Position numbers and translations under genes: made by a program. The notes beneath the pieces are model-generated. The model was not told the DNA's origin. It worked only from the letters and a program-made list of their open reading frames with translations, and searched no databases. A DNA stretch of 64,000 nt, taken from NCBI GenBank assembly GCA_037157565.1, contig JAZHRO010000014.1, positions 100,533,501 through 100,597,500 on the forward strand. The letters run 5' to 3'. Below are positions 56,560 to 64,000 of the stretch, piece by piece. The stretch comes from Thalassia testudinum. Its lineage: Eukaryota; Streptophyta; Magnoliopsida; Alismatales; Hydrocharitaceae. Position 1 is the stretch's first letter. Every line of letters begins with the position of its first letter.

Positions 56560-56620
56560 GCTGTGATTCGAACCCACGCCAGCGCCTTAGTTAAGCGCTC
56601 TCTCCCACTGCGCTACGCGC
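56560..56620 (-). other. tRNA-like Pol III A/B-box module in E4 3' LTR
   Basis: On minus: A-box TAGCGCAGTGGGAGAG (starts at 56615), an anticodon-arm-like GCGCTTAACTAAGGCGC that pairs GCGCT with GGCGC, then the B-box GGGTTCGAATC (56575-56565). Start-to-start spacing 40. It is the most tRNA-like of the set; the D- and T-arms resemble a plant tRNA-Lys by eye, but no complete acceptor stem is seen. Confidence 0.65.
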
Positions 56621-56742
56621 GTGGATGGGCGGGCGCTTAACTTAAGTGCAGATGCATCCTAGCCGTTGAATCTTAATCCAACGGCGGGGAAACGTTGATG
56701 CGGACGCCTTCAGTGGGTGCGTGCAGATGATTGGGCAGCTGA

Positions 56743-56764
56743 GATGGCACCACGTGGCTCCATC
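56743..56764. promoter_or_regulatory. G-box palindrome in E4 3' LTR
   Basis: GATGGCACCACGTGGCTCCATC-type inverted repeat with intact CACGTG. Confidence 0.6.
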
Positions 56765-57215
56765 TTGGCCGTCCATCTTCTGGATGATGTAGATGGTGCC
56801 ACAGTTATATGGAGTCAATTTTTGTGCCGTTAGGCTGCGATCGTCGATCCAAATCCATCCGTGCGGTCGGATTTGCTGTTTGAAGGGTGGATTAACACCA
56901 TCTTGGCCCTTGATCTTCTAGGGTTCCCTGGTCTCTATCTAATGCTACAGATGTCTGACTAGGGCGATCTTGGAGTCATTGAACTCCAATCGTCACCCTG
57001 ATCACATCTATAAAGTTGGATCCTCGATCCGAAGCCCCGATAAAAAATTTGCCCTGTCCATGAACATAAAAGGAGACAATTAACCTCCATTTTATTCAAA
57101 CTAATCTAAATGCAAAATGATGCATGTTATGCAATATTTATTGTATGCAATGCAATCCTATGCTTAAGAACATGCATAAATAGACATCTTAAGTAGTGTA
57201 AACATGTTTACATCA

Positions 57216-57228
57216 TACCCCCATGCCT
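57216..57228 (-). other. Polypurine tract of E4
   Basis: Minus-strand AGGCATGGGGGTA directly against the 3' LTR. Confidence 0.8.
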
Positions 57229-57766
57229 ATCTTTTGCTAGTCCCTAGCAAAAACTATATGCTATTTATAAAAGAATCAGGTTGGATTACTTGGACATGAG
57301 TTATTTTTAATCATTAAGAAAATGTTTACTTAGGATGTGAACTTTCAAAGACACAACAGTGCCCGAGTATTTGCCAAAATGCAGACCGCCTCAAGCTCTC
57401 GCCGTATTCAAAGAAAAATTTCTTTTTCTCTTTTTTCGCCTTTTCTAATATTTTTGGATTTTCAAGTTTTAGGGTTTAAGAGTGGCTTTCTACAGCCATT
57501 CAACTCACCCAAGATTTGATGAGAACCCTAAGTTCTAAGCATCTTTTTGTGAATGTGATAGACTCGTTGACCGACAATTAAAGCGGACTTCAGATTTCTA
57601 TGCCTTTAGGTGACCTAAAAAAAAAGAATTCTGCTTAAAGGTGTATCTTTACAACCAGTAGCTTTCTCCCTACTTTTATTTTTTACGGGGTCAACACAAG
57701 GGTGAATCTAGTATATATCTCCCCAGTTTATTCTACTTCTCCACTTCTTCCTAAGTGTTTTGGGAT

Positions 57767-58018
57767 TCTGGACAACTGGTCGATGAGTCGTTACCACCGA
57801 CAACTTGCCAGCCATACTCGTGCGGCGATCTGTGGTTTATCTCTTTTTTTTCCTTTTTTTTTCTTTTTGACTTTCTTTTCTCTATTTTTTTTTAAGTAGG
57901 TGTCTTCCCTGGTCTAAGATTTACCTAAAGGCAGCAAAAAGAGAAAGATCGAGTGACTGGGCTTTGGACAACCTACCTATGAGCTGTTACCCACGATAAC
58001 TTGCCAGCCATATCACCC
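57767..58018 (-). repeat. Two direct repeats between the polypurine tracts of E4
   Basis: Units 57767-57820 and 57957-58018 share TGGACAAC...GTTACC...GACAACTTGCCAGCCAT. They are the same as the pair in E1 (8776-9044). Confidence 0.65.
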
Positions 58019-58416
58019 TAGAAGGTTCATTAGCTACCCAATTTCCGTTAAAATCACTGAACAACGAGTCAGTGACAAGATAGTGTGTAGATGCTTTAGG
58101 CTTAAAGTTCCCTCAAATAAGAGGGTGGATTGATAAGTCGTGTACTTATCACCCAAACTTATTTACTCCAATTAAAATATAATTCAGGTTGGCGAGGACT
58201 CGAAAAACAAATCCACGTTTTAATGGATACACAGGCTGATTAAGTCCAAAGACCTGAAGGGTCTTTGTGTTCAAATCATAATGTAGTATTTCCTAAGATT
58301 GAAAATTTTCTTAAACCCAAGTTGTCTTTCCTAATTCCAAAATTTTTTTTAATATAAATAAAAGAAAATAAAACAAATATACAGAGCTGACGAATTAATT
58401 CAGAGATGAATATCCA

Positions 58417-58428
58417 CCCCCCATGCCT
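58417..58428 (-). other. Internal polypurine-tract-like motif of E4
   Basis: Minus-strand AGGCATGGGGGG with CAATAAGGACATTGCATTAG before it, 1.2 kb from the LTR-adjacent tract. Confidence 0.7.
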
Positions 58429-58774
58429 ATCTAATGCAATGTCCTTATTGTATTAAAAAGACATAAAACATAGTGGAATAGAATATAAAGCACCTGAATT
58501 GCCTGAATGTCAAGTCCACTTCGAGATAAAAACTAAAAAGAACTGTATACGTGCTGAATTTAGTGCCTTCAGCTAGGCACACTATACAAAGAAGAGAAAT
58601 AAAGAATTCATAGGTGCAGGTCAGAATCAGAATAAACATAAGAAACCTCTGACCTATCAGCAGATGTCCACAAATGTGGACCAGATTGAGGTGCAGACCC
58701 ATACCCCATAATCGAGAATATCTCAGGTTCTGGATAAAAATTACCCAAAACCTAAAATCAATATGCAAGCGGGG

Positions 58775-60247
58775 TCAGGCCTGCAATTTATGAGGATGCA
58801 ACCCAAGACCAGAGAGTCGGGTTATAGAGAATTCAAAAGGATAATCAATGAATGTGTGCTTGGGTTCGACATCCTCAGAACAAATGTCATAAGGGTCCTG
58901 GTTTGATGGTTTCAGCTTAATAGGAACCCTTCGACTTAGTCTTCTACTTCCTTCGGAACTTGCTTCCTAAATCAAAATTTCCCGGCTCCTATCCTCCTCA
59001 TTCAGCATGTCAAATTCCAGGTCCTCTTGCATATTAATCACCTCATCTGAAATCTCCAAGTCTAAATGATGTGGCTGAATCAGAATTGACTTGGGTCTAA
59101 TTATCTCAGAAATAGAATCATCATTAAGCTCAAAGGGGTGTAACTGACAATCAGGGAATGGGATTGAATCCTCCAGAAAATGCGATTATGGATCCATAAT
59201 ATGAGCCCCAATACGATCAGTTTCCTCAATTATTAGGCTATCAAATGATCTATCAGATTCCTCAGGCCCAATTGTCTCACAAAAATTGTGTTTCGTAAAC
59301 TCGCATGAGACTTCGCAACTTAAATCTTCACCATCAGAATCAAAGAAATCAAGATCCGTATTAATGTATGTCCCAAAATCATCTGTCACTTTCTATTCCA
59401 AGGAGACATACATTTCCTCGTACCCTGGCTCAGGGATCTCAGGTGAAGAAATCAGATCATCCTTAATTGGTTGCTCTAATTCAATCTGGTCAGCCTCGTA
59501 ACACGTGTTCCCCCCAACAAGTGCCTGAGCAGGTTCTGAAATTGGCTCTCCTGAAGAGGGTTCATCCTGGGAATCATCCCATGACTGAACTAAAGCAACC
59601 ACAAATCTCATCCTCAATTTCTCTAACTTCCCAAATAGAAACTCACCCGGGTTCTTATCGTTAACATCCTGGAGCCAATCTAACAAATACATGTTCAAAT
59701 CATCAATCATCTGAATTAGGGGCTCCAATCTCTCAATGCAAGGTATTGGCTGAACTTCTAAAGATTGTATGATATTCCTCAAGTTAGCCAGAACCTTATC
59801 TTGAACCTGGTTACCCTGAACCAAATGAGTTGGTTCAGGGTTGGGCAGGTTTGGGATCAATGCAGGGGAATTAACGAATTGAGACTCGTTATACCCTTCC
59901 TAACAATAGGTCATTTCAGATTGTTCAAAAGGTGGCGATGACCTAAAGGCAGTGTAATCAGAGGATGGGTAAGAATCAGTGTATCCTTCTTGATTGTAGA
60001 TCGTATTAGGTTGTTCATGAAAGGTTGACGATCTATAATCGATGTGGCTCTGAGAAGGATAGAAATCACAATCATAGTGTTCAGGGTTAGACCCTAAACA
60101 CGGAGGTCCAGAACTGTATCCCCAATCCGAGTTATCCCAACTAACTGATGGTTGATTACAGTACAAGTCGGGATAATCATCATGTTGAGGATAATTCAAA
60201 ATATGAGGAAAAGAGTGGGAATGCGTGTAATATGTGGAAGGATTCAT
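58775..60247 (-). pseudogene. Unrecognised 490-residue ORF of E4 (best copy)
   Basis: A single minus-strand frame of 491 codons from ATG 60247 (MNPSTYYTHSHSFPH) to TGA 58775, interrupted by four stops (59902-59900, 59395-59393, 59188-59186, about 58966) but no frameshift, which is strong evidence that it was a gene. Regions: residues 1-130 rich in Tyr, Ser, Pro and Asp; about 150-230 helical with heptad-like leucines (QVQDKVLANLRNIIQSLEVQ) and a LLDWLQDV end; about 230-490 strongly acidic (DFFDSDGEDLSCEVSCEF, ETIGPEESDRSFDS). No signal peptide, zinc knuckle or enzyme motif. It could be a highly diverged gag-like protein; function unknown. Confidence 0.7.
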
Positions 60248-61405
60248 GATAAACGGAAGGAAGAAAGGTGCCCTGCAATACAAACAATCAAACCTGTCCT
60301 TAAGTGGGCTAGCCTAAAGACCTACAGACTCCCACAACCCATCTTGAGATAAAGGAACTATTTGATCTACTTCTGTCTGTTCAATCCAACCAGTTAGAAG
60401 GAGGGACTGGCAAGAAGGTTCTTCCTTCGACTTGAACCTTCGGTTCCTAGTGTACCCCCCAGCCGTGATCATTTGATTCTACTCCCCTATCTAGACATCA
60501 GATTGAACAGTAGAAACAGACTAATCGAAAATAATCTCGTTATGGGCTCTGAAGAGCGAGTCAAATCCTTAAGGCCAACGTCTACTTTGTTTTATTTATG
60601 GAAAGGTTTGAATGTGCTTTGGAATGTGATGGGCCCTTTATAGGGGTTGTGCACTTAATGATTGATTGATTTGTGTGTGCATGTACAACCAGTGGTTTTC
60701 AAGCAAGATTACTTTTGATGCGGTGAATTTTAGGGTTCAAATATTACTTAGTAGCTTTTAGGATTCAACTTTAGGTGTTTTCAAACAAGTTTTGTTGGTA
60801 CACCGGGTTTTGAAAGCACAGGTGAAGATGTTTTCCTTTAAAACTTAAAAGAATGTGGAGTGCCTGGTAAATCCCTAAGAGTTGAACCTAAGTGGCAGCT
60901 ACTTGATGAGTTGATTTTAATTGAAGTGGTGTGGCCCAATCAACTCAAACAATTGGCCTATTGCACCACTTAATTAGGCACACAAGTGATTACTTAATCT
61001 GATTTTTACTCAATTATATGTTTGGATGTGTATACCGGCTCCAAAGATCGGTTTACCAGTTGAGTTTGAAAATCAGATGAGGTTGTTTACCTCTATGAGA
61101 TTTTTTTAAAATTTTTCTTTTTAAATGTGGAGGTTAAGGCAGGTGTAGATGTCAAACAACAAAAAATCTAATCTTAGAGTTTATAAGAACACCTAGGTTG
61201 ATTGATGTTTGTGTTATTATGTGGTGAAATGAAAACTAATGGGTGGGAGGTGGGGGATAACTTATAGAACCTTCCACAGCACTTTACTCCATTGTACTGC
61301 TTTTTCTCATCTCAAAAGAGCACCTACAATCACAATAAGAAAGGAGAGAAGTGAGGTAAATGATTTGTAAGTTGGAAAATGCGAAAAAAAAAATCAAATA
61401 GCATC
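60248..61405 (-). other. E4 leader region
   Basis: Leader between primer-binding site and ORF. It contains the conserved hairpin with arms AAGTGGTGTGGCC (60924-60936) and GGCCTATTGCACCACTT (60955-60971), the block matching E1 GTAGCTTGCTCATTAGGG near 60890, and the ATTGTGATTGTAGGTGCTC block on minus near 61315-61335. No gene. Confidence 0.65.
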
Positions 61406-61425
61406 TCCTCCCGGCAACGGCACCA
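61406..61425 (-). other. Primer-binding site of E4
   Basis: Minus-strand TGGTGCCGTTGCCGGGAGGA, three bases inside the 5' LTR. Confidence 0.88.
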
Positions 61426-61428
61426 AAA

Positions 61429-63111
61429 TGTTGAACGCACGAGTTGCTACGTTGACGTGTTTGGTTTTGAAAACCTATCGTTGTAGTATTAAAATGAACA
61501 ACTCGTGTTCAACAAATAAAATTTATACTAGAATAGAAATCCCGAGTCGAACACAGGGAGGCAGATGTTTGATTTAAAAAATATTCGTGTTTGTTTTATT
61601 TGTCACGAACTAAAATAATTGAGTAGAAAGTATCTATCTATTTACACTAAATAGAAGAGAGAGAGAGAGAATGAGAGAGAGAGAGAGAATATTACAAACA
61701 AAAATCAAAAAGAGATATAGAATGCACATGGAATTTATTATTGAAAGGATTGTTCATTACACTAAATACTATGACTAGAAAGCGGGAAAATGATTACACT
61801 AGAAAGTAGTAAATCTACTCTAGAAAGCAGTAAATCTATTCTAGAAAGCAGTAAAAAGAATGGGGAGAGAGATATACTCCTCGACGGTCCTTGGACGACG
61901 AGCCGGACGGGACGACGCCTGGACGAAGGAGGACGGAGCAGGATTAAGGAGAACGAAGTGGGAAGAACGGGAATGGGGCAGCACGTCGTCGTCGTCGCGG
62001 GATCTGCTTTCGAAGGGGGGACGAAAAATTAACTTTATCTCGCGAGAAGCATCCCGGGTGTGGGACAAGCTTCTCTTGAGCTTTGGAGAGGGAGAGAAGA
62101 GAAGGAAGGGATGAGAATTTCATGTAGAGGAGGTCTCCTTTTATAGTTGTAAGGAATGAGGGCAAATTGGTCTTCTAAATCTCAAAACATTAAATAAAGG
62201 GTCTTTAGTGACGGATAAAACCGTCGCTAAAGTCCCATCGTAGGTGACGTGTGGCGGAGTGCACGCGCCCGCTCGCCTACTCGCGAGTGTAACGCGCATC
62301 CATGTTCAGCTGATCTCTCATGATCGGACGACTTATCTCACACCTCCGCCCGCTCCTCAGTGCGCGCCCACTTGCGATCTCGCGTGTGGCATGGCATGTA
62401 ATAGCACGTGGACGCTATCGAGCGCCCGTAGTCGCTCGATCCTCATCACACAGTCGCACGCGCCCGCTCACCGCGCCCGCTGCGATTCAAACCCGTGCCA
62501 GCGCCTTGGTTAAGCGCTCTCGCCTACTGCTCTACACGCACGGATGGGCGGGCGCTTAACTTAAGCGTGGATGTGTCCCAGGGAAACATTGATGCAGATG
62601 CCTTCAGCGGGTGCGTGCGGATGATTTGGCGGCCGAGATGGCGCTACGTGGTGCCATCTTGGCCGTCCATCTTCTGGATGATGTAGATGGTGCCACGGTT
62701 GTCAAATTGAGTCCATTTTCACGCCGTTAGGCTGCGATCATCAATCCGAATCCATCCGTGCGGTTGGATTTGTCGTTTGAAGTGCGGATTCACACCATCT
62801 TGGCCCTTGATCTTCTAGGGTTCCCGATCTCTATCTGATGTTACAGATGCCTGATCAGGGTGATCTTGGAGTCGTTGAACTCCAATTGTCACCCCGATCA
62901 CATCTGTATAGTTGGATCCTCGATCCGAGGTCCCAATAAAAAGTTTGCCCTGCCCATGAACATAAAAGGAGACAATTAACCTCCATTTTATTCAAACTAA
63001 TCTAAATGCAAAATGATGTATGTTATGCAATATTTAGAGAATGCAATGCAATCCTATGCTTAAGAACATGCATAAATAAACATCTTAATTAGTGTAAACA
63101 TGTTTACATCA
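61429..63111 (-). repeat. 5' LTR of E4, also 3' LTR of a second interior
   Basis: 1683 bp, collinear with 55515-57215. Modules: TATA 62139-62145, hairpin 62203-62232, tRNA-like module 62480-62540, palindrome 62637-62658. To the left is a primer-binding site, as for a 5' LTR; to the right (63112) is a polypurine tract, as for a 3' LTR. It is therefore shared by two tandem units. AG microsatellites at 61660-61690. Confidence 0.88.
62480..62540 (-). other. tRNA-like Pol III A/B-box module in E4 5' LTR
   Basis: On minus: TAGAGCAGTAGG (62534-62523), GCGCTTAACCAAGGCGC, then GGGTTTGAATC (62494-62484), where the B-box TTCGA has become TTTGA by one C-to-T change. Spacing 40, identical to the partner LTR. 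Confidence 0.6.
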
Positions 63112-63515
63112 TACCCCATGCCTATCTTTTGCTAGTCCCTAGCAAAAACTATATGCTATTTATAAAAGAATCAGGTTGGATTATTTGGACATGAGTTATT
63201 TTCAATCATTAAAAAAATGTTTACTTAGGATCTGAACTTTCAAAGACACAATAGTGCTCGAGTATCTGCCAAAATGTAGACCGCCTCATGCCCTCACTTT
63301 ATTCAAAAAGAATTTCTTTTTCTCTTTTTTCATTTTTTCTATTTTTTTTTTATTTTCAAGTTTTAGGGTTTAAGAGTCTTTCTACGGCCATTCAACTCAC
63401 CCAAGATTTGATGAGAACCCTAAGTTCTAAGCATCTTATTGTGAATGTGATAGACTCGTTGACCGGTAGTTAAAATGGACTTCGGATTTCTACGCCTCTA
63501 GGTGACGTAAAAAAA
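63112..63515 (-). mobile_element. Truncated second interior of the E4 family
   Basis: Collinear with E4 57216-57612 (polypurine tract 63112-63123, TAGTCCCTAGCAAAAAC, the GACCGGTAGTTAAAATGGAC region) and ends abruptly in an A-run at 63511-63515, where a new LTR begins. The frame at 63288-63473 lies in this segment and is not a gene. Confidence 0.8.
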
Positions 63516-64000
63516 TGTTGAATGCATGGGTTGCTACGCTAACGTGTTTGGTTTTGAAAACCTGTCATCGTAGTATGAAAGCGAAGAACTCGTGTTCAAC
63601 AAATAAAATTTATATAGGAATAGAAATCCCTGGTCGAACACAAGGAGGCGGATGTTTGATTTTTAAAAAATTCATGTTTGTTTTATTTGTCACGAAGTAA
63701 AATAATTGACTAGAAAGTACCTATCTATTTACACTAAATAGAAGAAAGAGAGAGAGAATAAGAGACAGAGAATATTACAAAGAAAAACAAAAAAGAGATG
63801 TAGAATGCACAAGGAATTCATTATCGAAAGGATTGTTCATTACACTAAATATTACGACTAGAAAGTAGGAAAATGATTACACTAGAAAGCAGTAAATCTA
63901 TTCTAGAAAGTAGTAAAAGGAATGGGGAGAGAGATATCCTCCTCGACGGTAGCTTGGAGACGAGCCAGATGGGACGACACCTGGACAAAGGAGGACGGAG
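63516..64000 (-). repeat. Third E4-family LTR (cut by window end)
   Basis: Starts TGTTGAATGCATGG and matches 55515-55999 more closely at its start (both GAATGCATGGG) than it matches 61429. 485 bp visible, up to the GACGACGCCTGG region. Either a new copy inserted in the second interior, or the next repeat of a tandem array. Confidence 0.85.

Larger units (their letters stand above)
55515..57215 (-). repeat. 3' LTR of E4
   Basis: 1701 bp. From left (U5) to right (U3): GGTCGAACACAGGGAGGC at about 55632, AG-rich microsatellite 55745-55757, minus-strand TATA at 56208-56214, hairpin 56272-56301, tRNA-like module 56560-56620, hairpin CCGTTG...CAACGG about 56661-56684, G-box palindrome 56743-56764. 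Confidence 0.9.
55515..63111 (-). mobile_element. E4: non-autonomous LTR retrotransposon, both LTRs present
   Basis: 7.6 kb, LTRs 55515-57215 and 61429-63111 (plus-strand ends TGTTGAA...ACATCA), primer-binding site, leader hairpin, one ~490-codon ORF, internal and terminal polypurine tracts. Same organisation as E1. The right flank is not ordinary host sequence but a second interior fragment of the same family (63112-63515), so no target-site duplication can be read. The left flank is GGTGT in the E5 ORF. Confidence 0.88.

Noticed and set aside
56560..56620. Functional tRNA gene
   Set aside because: A- and B-boxes are present, but I find no seven-base acceptor stem, and the matching module in the partner LTR has a mutated B-box. 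Annotated as tRNA-like only.
1..64000. Bacterial operons, CRISPR arrays, phage genes or host protein-coding genes
   Set aside because: None found; virtually the whole window is assigned to plant LTR retrotransposons or their remnants.

Overview
This 64 kb window is plant nuclear DNA made almost entirely of nested LTR retrotransposons. I see no host gene, functional tRNA or rRNA gene, CRISPR array or bacterial feature. The host is an angiosperm: Ty1/copia SIRE-type and Ty3/gypsy Athila/Tat-type elements, their primer-binding sites, TG...CA LTRs and 5-bp target-site duplications (TSDs) are all typical of large, repeat-rich plant genomes. I cannot name the species. Nearly every coding region is broken by stops or frameshifts, as expected in silent heterochromatin.

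Layout. C1, a SIRE-like copia on the minus strand, is the oldest scaffold: 3' LTR about 1761-2847, env-like ORF 3198-3674 + 11324-12310, pol 13477-16330, protease/gag 27435-28047. Three elements cut it. E1 (3675-11323, plus, TSD TAAGG) splits the env-like ORF. G1 (16331-27434, minus, an Athila-like gypsy with gag and pol) splits the gag-protease/integrase region, and the copia reading frame resumes exactly across it. E3 (from 28048, plus) interrupts gag. E3 holds the solo LTR S1 (30230-31996, TSD CCTAG) and is cut by E5 (minus, LTR from about 33884). The E5 LTR is split by G2 (35520-51795, plus, TSD GTCCC), a decayed relative of G1. G2 carries three solo LTRs: S2 (36658-38063), S3 (40219-42205) and S4 (48110-49735). 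The E5 interior resumes at 52920 and is cut at 55515 by E4 (minus, LTRs 55515-57215 and 61429-63111). E4 is joined to a truncated second interior and a third LTR that runs off the window.

The most interesting material is the E-type family (E1, E3, E4 and solo LTRs S2 and S4). Their ~4 kb interiors show no reverse transcriptase or integrase, only a conserved ~490-codon ORF I do not recognise. Their LTRs repeatedly carry, on the sense strand and at constant spacing, a tRNA-like Pol III A-box/B-box module, a near-perfect palindrome centred on CACGTG, and a TTTAGYGA hairpin upstream of a TATA box. All five elements with a readable 3' end (E1, E4, E5, G1, G2) have two AGGCATGGGG polypurine tracts about 1.1-1.35 kb apart. 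E5 shares a triple repeat in that interval with G1 and G2, which suggests that the gag-pol elements mobilise the non-autonomous ones.
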